A stretch of DNA of 64,000 nucleotides from Microbulbifer sp. TB1203. GTDB taxonomy: Bacteria; Pseudomonadota; Gammaproteobacteria; Pseudomonadales; Cellvibrionaceae. This document shows, one piece after another, positions 18,901 through 27,615 of this stretch. A model generated the notes under the pieces. It searched no databases, was not told the origin of the DNA, and saw only the letters and a list, made by a program, of their open reading frames with translations. The stretch covers positions 1,054,001-1,118,000 of the forward strand of contig NZ_CP116899.1 in the NCBI RefSeq assembly GCF_030997045.1. The letters are read 5' to 3'. How positions within the stretch are numbered: the stretch's first letter is position 1; every line of letters starts with the position of its first letter. Both the position numbers and the translations under genes were made by a program.

Positions 18901-19388
18901 TTGACGATCGCCATTTCAAACGCAATCTGCGGCTGCTCCAGCGGTTCGCCGGGCGCGCCCATGCCGCTCTCGATGGGGAGCTGGCTGGCCAGGCTGCGGC
19001 AGAGGCCGTCGATGGTCTGGATACGCAGGCGCTGGGGGGATTGCAGCAGCTGCCAGTTCTTCTCTTCGTCCCGTTGCAACAGTTGCCGCGCCAGAATCCA
19101 GGTAGTGCGCTCATGGGGATTTTCCGGCTCGGCAGTTTCCCGCGCATTGCGCAGCGCCTCGATCAGCCGCTCGCGCATCTCGCCCGCCGCCTTGCGGGTA
19201 AAGGTGATCGCCAATACTTCCTCCGGCTGCTCGCAACTGCCGAGCAGTTTCAACAGCCGCTGGGTGAGCAGGCCGGTCTTGCCGGAGCCGGCGGGGGCGG
19301 AGACGGCGAAGCTGGCGCGGATATCCAGTGCGCGGGTTCGAGCTTTGGTGTCGACGGGTTGGCTGACGGTATCGGTTACTTCGATCAT
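15927..19388 (-). CDS. UvrD/RecB-type helicase-nuclease (AddA-like)
   Basis: A 1153-residue superfamily 1A helicase. Walker A is APAGSGKT (residues 31-38), motif Ia is AITFTRKAAGEMRERL, motif II is ILVDEFQDTSQ, and motif VI is EGTRLLYVGCTRA. The C-terminus has a RecB-family nuclease signature: VDRTFIDEQGRRWIVDYKT with Asp1096, then a QLEAYRKL helix. Its partner, 123 bases upstream on the same strand, is a second helicase-like protein with its own nuclease site, so together they resemble AddAB, the double-strand end resection complex. It is not RecB itself: no RecC or RecD adjoins it. Confidence 0.85.
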   Translation of the reverse strand: MIEVTDTVSQPVDTKARTRALDIRASFAVSAPAGSGKTGLLTQRLLKLLGSCEQPEEVLAITFTRKAAGEMRERLIEALRNARETAEPENPHERTTWILARQLLQRDEEKNWQLLQSPQRLRIQTIDGLCRSLASQLPIESGMGAPGEPLEQPQIAFEMAIVNLLKQLDTEEPDGALQSLLLHLDNDLGQLNKLLQILLAKREQWLGPLLNVNLEGAEDYFHFVIDELITENLGALQQALRGYAGELVELANFAGTNLRKDKPDHPLCQCADLGTLPPVTNQALPQWLALVGLLVTNTGELRKPGGINKNLGFPALGKKDPEKPRADEYKTRLKELLAELAGNRQLLDTIAEVRVLPAGMVRDQWQLLQALAQVLPLLVAELKLVFQQLGATDYTEVAQAALTALGEAESPTDLALKLDVQIRHILVDEFQDTSQLQLQLLEKLTAGWQADDGRTLFIVGDGMQSCYGFRNANVGIFLDARSRGIGEVPLEPLDLQVNFRSGSPVVDWVNRTFQTAFPTRDNIGRGAVRYLPSQAFKTKNWNGVAVNFYGCVNDEERQQEAQQAARLVEELQQRDPQGRIAILVRKKKHLERILPELSAAGIAYQASELAPLASQMVVLDLLSLTRALHDPGDRISWLSVLRAPWCGLDLTDLYQVANWDNGEIPPLDVRARPLLQTLEEIDRIESLSEAGRARLRRTGTLLRNAWQERRRKPLRVSIEGLWLALGGPAATADKSQLTSAHDFFLLLEKFDCGGSIQDWKAFEQALQKLFARPAQEARVQVMTIHKSKGLEFEHVLIPGLDQGGKPGGDQLLRWAEWLNRAGENRFLLAPKSPRGDRDPLFDYLRHDNSERERLEGTRLLYVGCTRAIRSLHLLACVQRDEKSPSLKAPGGASLLAGIWPAINEETDWCHWLEADGARQENDAASDQSYLLRLPMDWQAPTPPRQELLAEYRTADYRRADTGEPNLPEMGQIRLRWLRHAGTVAHETLATIAQGRATIAQGSLDQWDNERLAQQHPLWQLRLQQLGLSGSGLERAREKVEQAVRNTLACPSGRWLLDSGHRDSACELELHSGGQQLRRAIVDRTFIDEQGRRWIVDYKTAEPAADQPEGDFVEEQLEHYRGQLEAYRKLFYARGERNIRCALYFPLLQKLAEL

Positions 19389-19511
19389 AGAATTTTCTAG
19401 GCTGAGAGCAGGAAATGCACTTTGGGCTGCCCTTTATTTATTGGATATTTCGCTATTGGTTCAGTTATTTTCTGACGGCTTTCTGCTAGCTTGCCCCTGC
19501 CAAGTAAAGAA

Positions 19512-22214
19512 TCATTCTGCCGTTTTCATCCATTCCGGCCACCGATTAAGCGGCCAGAGATCGCGCTGCGCAAAGTTATCCGCCTGCCGCTCAAACACCA
19601 GCGCTGCATATCCTTCGCGGTACTCCTCCGCCAGTTGCGACAGGCCCAGGCGCCAGTGGTCGATCAGTTGTTCCCAGTTGCCAAAGGACGATTCCTTCTG
19701 CGTGTCCGCCACCGCCTTGATACCCTCGATGGGCTCCGCAATATCCCCACAGCCTTTAAATTTGCTATCACCGTCGCGCACCTGAGCAAAGGCGATGGCG
19801 CGAGCCTCGGTTTGCATCAGTGCGTAGAGAGGCAGCTGGGGTTCACGCACGCGTTCGCTCAGCCAGTCGTTGATGCTGGGCACGCCGGTTTTGTAGTCGA
19901 TTACCAGTTGTTCGCCGTTGGGCAGGGTGTCCAGGCGGTCGAGGCGAAGATGGAAGCCGAGGCCGGCGAGTTCGATGGGTTGTTCCCATTCGATCCGGGT
20001 CACGGCGAAATCCGGGCGGGACATTTCCACTTCCAGCCACTGCTCCAGCAGTCGGGTGAGCCGCTGTTGTTCCAGTTGCCAGAAGCCGACGGGAAGTTGG
20101 CGATGTTGGGCCTGTTTTTCGCGGATGGCGTTTTCCACTGCTTCGCGGATGCGCTGCTGGCGTTCTTCGCCTTGCAGCTTGTGCAGGGAAAAGGCGTCGG
20201 CCTGGGGGAAAGAGAGCCAGAAGTGGGCGAGCACCTGGTGTACCAGGTTGCCGCGCTCGGCGGCGGAGAGACCGAGCGCGGGCGCCTGATAGCTGGCGGC
20301 GCCCAGGCGGTATTGCAGTTGCGCGTTCAGCGGGCAGAGCGCCTGGGCCTTCAGTACCGAGGCGCCGCCGCGCACCCGTGCGCGCTCTTCGGCGGGCAGG
20401 GGCGGCAGTTGTTCGTCTTTGATTTTTTCCAGCGAGGCGCCGGTTTCCAGCTGGCGGTAAAAAGGTTCCAATGGGTCCCCATTTACAGTTGCCGCTTGCG
20501 GCAACTGTCCGAACAGGGAACTCAGCTGTTGCTGTATGCCGTCTTCCTCACGGGCGAAACTGACGGTGATATCGGTGGCGGCACCGAGCAGGTCCCGGGT
20601 GATCTGGCGGGCCAGTTCCAGTTCGCGTTCGGCGCTGGCTCGGGGCATCTGCCAATGCTTTTGCCAAGGCATAGGCAGCAGCGGATTGGGCGAGGGGGGC
20701 GGCGGCCACTGCTGCTGGCCGAAGCCCACCAGGCGCAGGTGGTCGAAGGCGAGGCCGCCGGCTTCCAGTACGCCGAGTATCTGCACCGGGCTGTCCCGGG
20801 TCTCCGCCTGGAAGGGGCTGCGGTTGGCGATCTGGTTCAGCTGTTGCAGCGCCTGGTTCAGAGTGAGGGAGCCGGCAAAGGTGCTGAGCGCGGCCAATTC
20901 TTCCAGTGCGCCTTCCCACTGGGTGAGTTGCTGGTATTCCTGGCTGTCCGGGTTGCGCGCGCCGGGCCAACCGAGGGTTTCCAGGGTTTGTGAGAAGCGC
21001 TGCGCCCAGATCTCCGCGGGCGCCCGCTGCCAGCGGCGCGCGAAGTCGGCGACTTTTTCCAGTTGTTTGGGCAGGGGACCCTCGGGTGAGAGTTCCGCTG
21101 CGATTTTTTCCGCGCGATAGCGCAGGGTGGCGCCGTCGATCTGCCACAGCTCCAGCTTTTGCAACTGCCGGAAGAGGGCGCTGCGCAGATGCAGTTCGTC
21201 GGTTGTGCCCCAGAACGGCGAGAACAGAATATTTTTCAGCTGGGCGTAGTCCCACTGGTCGCGCAGCAGTTCCAGCAGCTGTATGGCCGCGGCGCCCACC
21301 GGGGTTTGCGCCAGCGGGGTGCCGGCGGAGAAGTTGAACGGCAGGGTATAGCGGGGCTGGTCCGGGTTCAGCCACTGGGGTTCCAGCACGCGGGCGAAAA
21401 TATTCTCCACCTGGGCGCGGCACTGGCCCAGGTTGTTGACCACTATACCGAGGCCGGCGCCCGGGTTCTGCCGCAGTTTGTCCGCCGCCCAGCGCGCGGC
21501 CTGCAGCAGTTCGTCTTCCAGGTCCGCGCAGGGGGCGCAGGTGATTTGAGCGTCGGCTTCCGGGCTCTCGCAGCGCGTCACCTGTTCCGCGGCGAGGTTC
21601 ACTATGTCCTCGGCGAGCGGGGAAATCTGCGCGAATCCGGCCAGTGCCAGCCGCGGTATGCGGAGTAGCACACCTTCGCGAAAGGCGCGGGCGATCAGTT
21701 GGTCCCGCTGGTCCTGGGTAATGGCGTTGTGGGTTTGCAGCTGGGTTTGGAAGGCGTCGAGCATATCGAACAGCGGGAAGTCCGCGCGCGCGAGGGCGAA
21801 CTGTTCCAGCAGTGGCGGCAGGGTTTCATCCAGGGTGCCGGGATCGGACAGCAGGCGCCATTGCATCAGCTGGCTCAGCGCGCTGTCCGCATCGCGGCAC
21901 AGCTGCTGGCTGTTGAGCAGTTGCCTATCCAGTGACTGGTCCAGCGCCCGCTGCCACAGCAGCTGGCGCTGTTCCCGATTCAGCACCTGCCTGAGCGCTG
22001 GTTGCCAGTTGCGTTGCTGAAGTTGAAACCAGCATTTGTCCAACCAGCCCTGCAGGGATTCCACCGGCGGCGGGGCCCAGCAACTACCCGCGGCCTGTTG
22101 TGCGCCGTAGACCTGCTGGCAGCGATTGCGCAGGCGGTTGGTCGGGGTCAGCAGCAGGCCGCCCGGGGGGAGTTGCGCGAGTATTTCCAGTAGGGGGAAG
22201 GCGGGTTGCAGCAT
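19512..22214 (-). CDS. PD-(D/E)XK nuclease family protein, AddB-like partner
   Basis: A 900-residue protein of the group annotated in proteobacteria as a probable DNA repair protein. The start GGLLLTPTNRLRNRCQQVYG is the degenerate, non-hydrolysing Walker region typical of AddB-like subunits. The C-terminal RecB nuclease motif is LVIDYKTG with Asp773, after LRLDRLDTLPNG, and is followed by LPLYALMQ. Bacillus AddB holds an iron-sulfur cluster with three cysteines after the nuclease motif; here that part has one lone cysteine, so the cluster is probably absent. It is likely the structural and second nuclease subunit for the downstream helicase. Confidence 0.82.
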   Translation of the reverse strand: MLQPAFPLLEILAQLPPGGLLLTPTNRLRNRCQQVYGAQQAAGSCWAPPPVESLQGWLDKCWFQLQQRNWQPALRQVLNREQRQLLWQRALDQSLDRQLLNSQQLCRDADSALSQLMQWRLLSDPGTLDETLPPLLEQFALARADFPLFDMLDAFQTQLQTHNAITQDQRDQLIARAFREGVLLRIPRLALAGFAQISPLAEDIVNLAAEQVTRCESPEADAQITCAPCADLEDELLQAARWAADKLRQNPGAGLGIVVNNLGQCRAQVENIFARVLEPQWLNPDQPRYTLPFNFSAGTPLAQTPVGAAAIQLLELLRDQWDYAQLKNILFSPFWGTTDELHLRSALFRQLQKLELWQIDGATLRYRAEKIAAELSPEGPLPKQLEKVADFARRWQRAPAEIWAQRFSQTLETLGWPGARNPDSQEYQQLTQWEGALEELAALSTFAGSLTLNQALQQLNQIANRSPFQAETRDSPVQILGVLEAGGLAFDHLRLVGFGQQQWPPPPSPNPLLPMPWQKHWQMPRASAERELELARQITRDLLGAATDITVSFAREEDGIQQQLSSLFGQLPQAATVNGDPLEPFYRQLETGASLEKIKDEQLPPLPAEERARVRGGASVLKAQALCPLNAQLQYRLGAASYQAPALGLSAAERGNLVHQVLAHFWLSFPQADAFSLHKLQGEERQQRIREAVENAIREKQAQHRQLPVGFWQLEQQRLTRLLEQWLEVEMSRPDFAVTRIEWEQPIELAGLGFHLRLDRLDTLPNGEQLVIDYKTGVPSINDWLSERVREPQLPLYALMQTEARAIAFAQVRDGDSKFKGCGDIAEPIEGIKAVADTQKESSFGNWEQLIDHWRLGLSQLAEEYREGYAALVFERQADNFAQRDLWPLNRWPEWMKTAE

Positions 22215-22267
22215 TTTTTTCGTTTGTTGTCCGGTTTGATTTTAAGTGGCCGCGTGCGTCTGTTGGT

Positions 22268-23131
22268 TTAGCTAACTATCTCCATCGGCATCGGAGCGTG
22301 TTCCGCAAAAGCCGCTCCGATCATTCCCTGTGGGTCCAGCGCGCTGGTCAGCAGCAACCCGGCCTCGGGCGAACCCGGCAGCGCCAATTCCAGCTCTTCC
22401 AGCCACCAGTGCACACGCCGGGCAATAGCCGCACCGGAGTCCAGCCACAGGATATGGCGGGGCGCATAGCGGTCCAGTTCCTCCCGCAATAGGGGAAAGT
22501 GGGTACAGGCCAGCACGGCGATATCCACCTTGTCCCCGCCGGGGGCATCGAAGATACGGCTCAGCACCGGGGCCAGGTCTTCGGCGGTAACCGGCTCGCC
22601 GCGCAGCTTGGCTTCCGCCAGGCGCACCAGCTCCGGTGCGGGCACGTTGATCACTTGGGCGCCGTTGGCGAATTCCTCGATCAGGTCGTGGGTGTATTTG
22701 CGGTTGACCGTACCCTCGGTGGCGATCAGGGCGATGGTGCCACTGCTGCTTGCCGCCGCCGCGGGCTTGACCGCCGGCACCACGCCCACCACTGGTTGCG
22801 CGAGGACTTCGCGCAGTTGTGGCAGGGCCAGGGTGCTGGCGGTGTTGCAGCCCACCACCAGGATATCCGCCCGGCTCCGGGCCATCATGCGGCCCGCTGT
22901 CTCGACGATACGCGGGCGCAGCTGCTGCTCTGTCTTGTCGCCGTAGGGGAAGAAGCCGTTGTCGATGCCGAAGTGTAGGGTGAGGCCGGGCAGCAGGGCA
23001 CGGATCTCCCGCGCGATACTAATTGCACCCACGCCGGAATCGAAGACCAGTACACTTGGGGGCCGGTCCGCCCCCTTGCTAGAATGCGCGCTCGCCAATG
23101 CTGTTACCCAAAGCTGATTTGGGCATAGCAT
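22268..23131 (-). CDS. murI: Glutamate racemase
   Basis: A 287-residue enzyme making D-glutamate for peptidoglycan. Both catalytic cysteines are visible: VVGCNTAST and AVLACTHFPLL. The N-terminal VLVFDSGVGA substrate loop and GIDNGFFPYGDK also fit. The start is uncertain: the ATG at 23131 adds a 27-residue head before VFDSG, longer than usual, and a TTG about ten codons later is an alternative. The frame continues open through the divergent rmuC gene, but that part is an antisense artefact. Only 30 bases separate the divergent starts. Confidence 0.9.
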   Translation of the reverse strand: MLCPNQLWVTALASAHSSKGADRPPSVLVFDSGVGAISIAREIRALLPGLTLHFGIDNGFFPYGDKTEQQLRPRIVETAGRMMARSRADILVVGCNTASTLALPQLREVLAQPVVGVVPAVKPAAAASSSGTIALIATEGTVNRKYTHDLIEEFANGAQVINVPAPELVRLAEAKLRGEPVTAEDLAPVLSRIFDAPGGDKVDIAVLACTHFPLLREELDRYAPRHILWLDSGAAIARRVHWWLEELELALPGSPEAGLLLTSALDPQGMIGAAFAEHAPMPMEIVS

Positions 23132-23161
23132 AACAAACATCCACCCGACCAAGAGCACCCC

Positions 23162-24538
23162 ATGGAAGTCTTCCCCCTGCGGATCGAACTGGACCTGGCA
23201 GTCGGTGCCGCCCTTGCGCTGCTCGGCCTGCTGGCCGCAGCGGTATGGCTGGGCCGCGCGGGCTTGGCGCGCCGACTGGAGCAGAGTCTCGGGTCGCAGG
23301 CGGTGTTGCAGGCGCGGCTCGACAACAGCCGCGAGCGCGAGGCCCAGCTCTCCGCCGAAGTGCAGGCACTGCGCACCGAGCTGGAGGATAAACTGCAGCG
23401 CCTGACCCGCAGCCAGGTGCTGGTGGAGAAGAGCGAGGCGGCGCTGGCGGAGCAGCGTCAGCTGCTGGAGCAGACCCGCAAGGCCATGGCCGAGCAGTTC
23501 GAGAACCTGGCCAATCGCATCTTCGAGGAGAAGCAGCAACAGTTCGTACGCCGCAGCGAGGACAGCCTGCGCAAGAGCCTGGACCCACTGGAGCGCCAGT
23601 TGGGGGATTTCCGCAAGCGGGTGGAGCACGTCTACGACCGCGAGAACGCCGAGCGCAACAGCCTGCTGGGGCAGATCAAGGCGCTGCGCGAGCAGACCCA
23701 GCGCATCAGCGAAGAGGCTCTCAACCTGACCTCGGCGCTCAAGGGCGACCGCAAGGTGCAGGGCAACTGGGGCGAGGTGGTGCTGGAGCGGCTGCTGGAG
23801 GAGTCCGGCCTGCAGAAAGGGCGCGAGTACGATACCCAGGTCAGCTTCATCGGGGATGGCCGCCGTCGCCAGCCGGACGTGATCGTGCACCTGCCGGAAA
23901 ACAAGGACCTGATTATCGACGCCAAGGTCTCGCTGCTGGACTACGAGCGCTACTGTTCCGCGGAAACCGACGAGGAACGGGCCCAGGCGCTGAAGCAGCA
24001 TGTGCAGTCCCTGCGCGCGCATATCGCCGGCCTGAACAAGAAGGCCTACGAGCAACTCGAGGGTGTGCGCACCCTGGATTTCGTCTTTATTTTCGTGCCC
24101 ATCGAGGCCGCCTACATGCTGGCCATGCAAGCGGACCCGGGGCTGTTCCGCGATGCCTACGACAAGCATATCGTGCTGGTGAGCCCTACCAGCCTGATGG
24201 CTACCCTGCGCACGGTGGAGAATATCTGGCGCTACGAAAAGCAGAACAAGAACGCGGAGAAAATCGCCGAGGAGGCGGGCAGGCTGCACGATCAGTTTGC
24301 CATGGTGCTGGAGTCCCTCGATGAACTGGGCAGCCGCATCCGCCAGGCGGAGGACGCCTACCAGCAGACCTACAAGCGCCTGGCCACCGGCCGCGGCAAT
24401 GCGGTTAAGCGTATCGACAGCCTGCGCAAACTGGGCGCCCGAACCCGCAAGCGGATAGATGCAAACCTGCGCGAGCAGGCGGAGACTTCCGACAGCAGGG
24501 CGCTACCCGAACCCCAGACCGAAACCGAAGGCGAATAA
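23162..24538 (+). CDS. rmuC: DNA recombination protein RmuC
   Basis: A 458-residue protein. A single N-terminal membrane helix (AVGAALALLGLLAAAVWLG) is followed by a long coiled coil to about residue 190. The RmuC nuclease-like domain comes next, with KVQGNWGEVVLERLLEESGL, then KDLIIDAKVSLLDYERY, and a C-terminal tail. E. coli RmuC limits inversions at short inverted repeats. That is notable in a chromosome so rich in palindromes, though the link is only suggestive. The downstream transporter gene starts seven bases after the stop codon. Confidence 0.93.
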   Translation: MEVFPLRIELDLAVGAALALLGLLAAAVWLGRAGLARRLEQSLGSQAVLQARLDNSREREAQLSAEVQALRTELEDKLQRLTRSQVLVEKSEAALAEQRQLLEQTRKAMAEQFENLANRIFEEKQQQFVRRSEDSLRKSLDPLERQLGDFRKRVEHVYDRENAERNSLLGQIKALREQTQRISEEALNLTSALKGDRKVQGNWGEVVLERLLEESGLQKGREYDTQVSFIGDGRRRQPDVIVHLPENKDLIIDAKVSLLDYERYCSAETDEERAQALKQHVQSLRAHIAGLNKKAYEQLEGVRTLDFVFIFVPIEAAYMLAMQADPGLFRDAYDKHIVLVSPTSLMATLRTVENIWRYEKQNKNAEKIAEEAGRLHDQFAMVLESLDELGSRIRQAEDAYQQTYKRLATGRGNAVKRIDSLRKLGARTRKRIDANLREQAETSDSRALPEPQTETEGE

Positions 24539-24544
24539 AACCCG

Positions 24545-25474
24545 ATGGAGATATTCGCCTTTGCCCTGTCGGTCACCGGACCGATCTTTCTCACATTGAT
24601 TATCGGTTACTGGCTGGTGCGCCTGGGCCTGCTGCGCGACGCGTTTGTCGACGACGCCTCGCGGCTGGTGTTTATGATCACCCTGCCGGTGTTGCTGTTT
24701 ATCAATATTTTTACGGCGGACGCCGAGCTGGGGCAGGAGTTGCCGCTGTTGGCGGCAGGATTCCTGGGAACCGTCATCACGATTCCATTAGCCTGGGTAG
24801 TGGCCCGGCCGTTGGCGCGGGGGGACCGCAGCGCTTTTATTCAGGGCGCTTTCCGCGGCAACCTGGGAATTATCGGCTTGGCCTGGGCGGCCAACGCCTA
24901 CGGCAGCAGCGGCCTGGCCCAGGCGGCGCTGCTGATGGCAGTGGTCACCATTCTGTACAACCTTGCGGCGGTTGTGCTGTTTGCGATGTACAGCCAGCAG
25001 GCAAGTTTCAGCTGGAAAAAGCTGGCGAAAGACATTGTGCAGAACCCGCTGATCGTGGCCATCGTACTGGCGCTGATCTGCAAGCAACTGGGCGTGAAAC
25101 TGCCGGAGATTCTGTTGCAAACCGGTGATTACCTGGCCTCCATCACCCTGCCGCTGGCGCTGCTGTGTATCGGCGCCAGCCTGGATTTCAGCTTGCTGCG
25201 CCGCAGCTCGCTGGCTGCCTTTGGTGCGGTTGGATTCAAACTGTTGGTTGTGCCGGCGGTCCTGATCGCCTTCGGCTGGCTGTTTCAACTGCCGTCGCAG
25301 TCCATGGGCGTACTGCTGCTGCTCGCCGCTTCGCCCAGCGCCACCGTATCTTTTATCATGGCGCGGGCGATGGGGGGCAACAGCCAGTTGGCAGCCAATA
25401 TCGTCGCCCTGAGCACACTGCTGTCTATCGTTACCGCCAGTCTGGGGCTGGCGCTGTTGGAGGTCTATCTATGA
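24545..25474 (+). CDS. AEC family transporter (auxin efflux carrier superfamily)
   Basis: A 309-residue membrane protein with about ten transmembrane segments in two five-helix halves. It begins MEIFAFALSVTGPIFLTLIIGYW and has the family's broken-helix prolines (ITLPVLLF, SITLPLALLCIGASL). Members export small organic anions such as malate; the substrate here is unknown. It follows rmuC by seven bases and overlaps the next gene by four (ATGA), so the three are probably one transcript. Confidence 0.87.
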   Translation: MEIFAFALSVTGPIFLTLIIGYWLVRLGLLRDAFVDDASRLVFMITLPVLLFINIFTADAELGQELPLLAAGFLGTVITIPLAWVVARPLARGDRSAFIQGAFRGNLGIIGLAWAANAYGSSGLAQAALLMAVVTILYNLAAVVLFAMYSQQASFSWKKLAKDIVQNPLIVAIVLALICKQLGVKLPEILLQTGDYLASITLPLALLCIGASLDFSLLRRSSLAAFGAVGFKLLVVPAVLIAFGWLFQLPSQSMGVLLLLAASPSATVSFIMARAMGGNSQLAANIVALSTLLSIVTASLGLALLEVYL

Positions 25475-25935
25475 GCCCTTTTCCCACCTGGCTGCTGGTT
25501 GCGGCAGCGCTGATCGACTTTGTGCTGGCGGTGATCGCCGGTTATTACCTGCGCAAACTGCATATTGCGCAAAAGGCGCAGGCACAACAACTGGCGGAAC
25601 TGGAACAGGCGGCACATGACCAGCGGCGGCGGGTCAACGACAGTATCCAGATACTCGCCCGCACACTGCTGGACGACGGGGTGGGGCTGACCGAGGCCTC
25701 GATCCGCATTCGCGTTTTGCTGGATGCGCTGCAGGTGGAGCAGAGTGTGCGCGACGAGTTTGTGGCTTTCTATACGGTGGCGGACAAGACCAGCCATATT
25801 CCAATTCTGCAGGAGTGGAAGAAGTTACCGCGCAAGAAGCAGTTCCAGTTTGAGCAGGAAATGGCGAAGCTCGAGGTGGAGTATCGGGATTTTGCGTTGG
25901 ATGCGGCGCAACGGATTCTCGGCAGGTCATTTTAG
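25471..25935 (+). CDS. DUF2489 domain-containing protein
   Basis: A 154-residue protein with one N-terminal membrane helix (WLLVAAALIDFVLAVIAGYY), then a coiled coil and a compact helical domain containing RRRVNDSIQILARTLLDDG. The family is found in gammaproteobacteria and has no known function. The start ATG overlaps the stop of the AEC gene (ATGA), which implies translational coupling. A GTAGGATGGG palindrome follows 34 bases downstream. Confidence 0.85.
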   Translation: MSPFPTWLLVAAALIDFVLAVIAGYYLRKLHIAQKAQAQQLAELEQAAHDQRRRVNDSIQILARTLLDDGVGLTEASIRIRVLLDALQVEQSVRDEFVAFYTVADKTSHIPILQEWKKLPRKKQFQFEQEMAKLEVEYRDFALDAAQRILGRSF

Positions 25936-25969
25936 GTCGTCACACCGGCGCACGCCGGTGTCCAGCCTT

Positions 25970-26047
25970 GTAGGATGGGCAAAGCGGAGCGTGCCCATCA
26001 GCCGAGTTAAAGACGGGCACGTCGCTGCGCTCCTTTGCCCATCCTAC
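25970..26047. repeat. GTAGGATGGGCAAAG-family palindrome, copy 3, supplying the trmA stop codon
   Basis: Arms GTAGGATGGGCAAAGCGGAG and the counterpart ending CCCATCCTAC. The right arm overlaps the last codon of trmA: the TAG that ends trmA (26044-26046, minus strand) is the TAG of the repeat's GTAGGATGGG start. Confidence 0.85.
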
Positions 26048-27132
26048 TTGCGGGTCAACAGCAGCCCTGACTCGGTATGGTCGGTATACGGAAACTGATC
26101 GAATATCGCGAAACGTTCCACCCGATGCGTCTTGCTCAGTTCCGCCAGGTTTTCCAGCTGTGTCTCAGGGTTGCAGGAGATATACAGAATCCGCGGGAAG
26201 CGAGCGACCATTGCACAGGTGTCCGTATCCAGCCCGGCGCGGGGCGGGTCCACCAGCACGGTGGAGAAGTCGTAGCTGCCCAGGTCGATATCCCTGAGCC
26301 GGCGGAAGGGGCGCACCTTGTCGATGGCCTGGGTGAATTCCTCGCTGGACAGGCGCACGATAGCCAGATTGTCCACCCCGTTCGCGCGGATATTTTCCTG
26401 CGCGGAATTGACCGAGACCTTGGAAATTTCTGTCGCCAGCACTTTATCGAAATGCTCGCTGAGCGGAATGGTGAAGTTGCCGTTACCGCAGTAGAGTTCC
26501 AGCAGGTCGCCGCGGCTTTCTTTGCAGACATCCTTGGCCCAGCCGATCATCGCGCGGCAGATTTCGCCATTGGGCTGGGTAAAACTGCCCTCTACCTGCT
26601 TGTACTGGTAGGTTTTGTCGCCGATTTGCAGCCGTTCGATGACGTAATCCCGCTCCAGAACCACCTTCTGTTTGCGCGAGCGGCCGAGGACCGGGAAGCC
26701 CAGTTTTTCCTGCAGGGCGCGGGCGGCGGACTCCCAGTCTTCGTCCAGTTTCTTGTGGTAGATCAGGGTAACCAGCGCATCGCCACCCAGGGTGGTGAGA
26801 AACTCGGCGCTGAACAGGCGTTTTCTGAGAACCTCGCTGGCGTTGACCGCCTCCAGCACCAGGGGCATCAGGCGATTGATCAGCTCGGAGCCGACGGTAA
26901 ACTCCTCGATAATAAACGGCTTCTTGTATTCGCCCTGGCGAAACATGGCGTAATGGGCGCGGCCCTGTTCCTGCCAGACCTTGAACTCCGCGCGCAGCCG
27001 GTAGTGACTGGGGGGCGAGGGGAAAACTTCCGGTTCCCGGTCGGTGTAGTCCCCATAGGCCTCGCGCAGACGCTCCACCTTCTGTTGGAGCTGTCGGGTG
27101 TAGTCGTCTGTGTTTACACTGTGTATGGCCAT
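26044..27132 (-). CDS. trmA: tRNA (uracil-5-)-methyltransferase TrmA
   Basis: A 362-residue enzyme (E. coli 366) that makes 5-methyluridine at position 54 of tRNA T-loops. SAM motif LLELYCGNGNFTIPL, the PPRAGLD loop, and the catalytic cysteine in ILYISCNPETQLENL are all present. The ATG at 27132 (MAIHSVNTDDY) agrees with homologues, although the frame is open far upstream through the divergent yjbQ gene. The final residues read LLLTRK, with the stop lying inside a repeated palindrome. Confidence 0.95.
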   Translation of the reverse strand: MAIHSVNTDDYTRQLQQKVERLREAYGDYTDREPEVFPSPPSHYRLRAEFKVWQEQGRAHYAMFRQGEYKKPFIIEEFTVGSELINRLMPLVLEAVNASEVLRKRLFSAEFLTTLGGDALVTLIYHKKLDEDWESAARALQEKLGFPVLGRSRKQKVVLERDYVIERLQIGDKTYQYKQVEGSFTQPNGEICRAMIGWAKDVCKESRGDLLELYCGNGNFTIPLSEHFDKVLATEISKVSVNSAQENIRANGVDNLAIVRLSSEEFTQAIDKVRPFRRLRDIDLGSYDFSTVLVDPPRAGLDTDTCAMVARFPRILYISCNPETQLENLAELSKTHRVERFAIFDQFPYTDHTESGLLLTRK

Positions 27133-27210
27133 AATTGAACTAACTATAGGGGAGGGGCCCGGCTTCGGAGGCTGGGTGGCATTGCTTCGGAAATTCAGGG
27201 CGCGGATTAT

Positions 27211-27615
27211 ATGGCAATTGGTGAAATACAAATACCGGTGCGCGGCCAGGGGCTGCACGAATTTACCGACCAGGTGAACGACTGGGTGAGGGAGCAGGGG
27301 GGCGGCGACGGCCTCTGTACCCTGTTTATCCAGCATACCTCCGCCAGCCTGCTGGTCCAGGAGAACGCCGATCCCAGCGCGCGGGAGGATCTGGAGAACT
27401 GGCTGAACCGGCTGGTGCCGGAAAATGATCCGCTCTACACCCACACCCTGGAGGGGCCGGACGATATGCCGGCGCATATCAAGGCGGCGTTGACGGCTAC
27501 CAACCTTTCCATCCCGGTACAGGCGGGGCGGTTGATGTTGGGGACTTGGCAGGGGATTTATCTGTGGGAGCACCGGCATCACCGGGGCAGGCGGCGAGTG
27601 ATTTTGCACTTCTAG
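27211..27615 (+). CDS. YjbQ family protein (secondary thiamine-phosphate synthase enzyme)
   Basis: A 134-residue protein of the UPF0047/YjbQ family. Signature stretches are LFIQHTSASLLVQENADP and the C-terminal GTWQGIYLWEHRHHRGRRRV with its cluster of histidines. E. coli YjbQ has weak thiamine-phosphate synthase activity; the true role is unsettled. Divergent from trmA with 78 bases between the starts. Confidence 0.9.
   Translation: MAIGEIQIPVRGQGLHEFTDQVNDWVREQGGGDGLCTLFIQHTSASLLVQENADPSAREDLENWLNRLVPENDPLYTHTLEGPDDMPAHIKAALTATNLSIPVQAGRLMLGTWQGIYLWEHRHHRGRRRVILHF

Noticed and set aside
23132..24289. Long minus-strand extension of the murI frame (386 codons upstream)
   Set aside because: It is antisense to rmuC, a clear conserved gene, and shows leucine/glutamine-rich shadow composition. 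MurI homology starts only near 23.1 kb.
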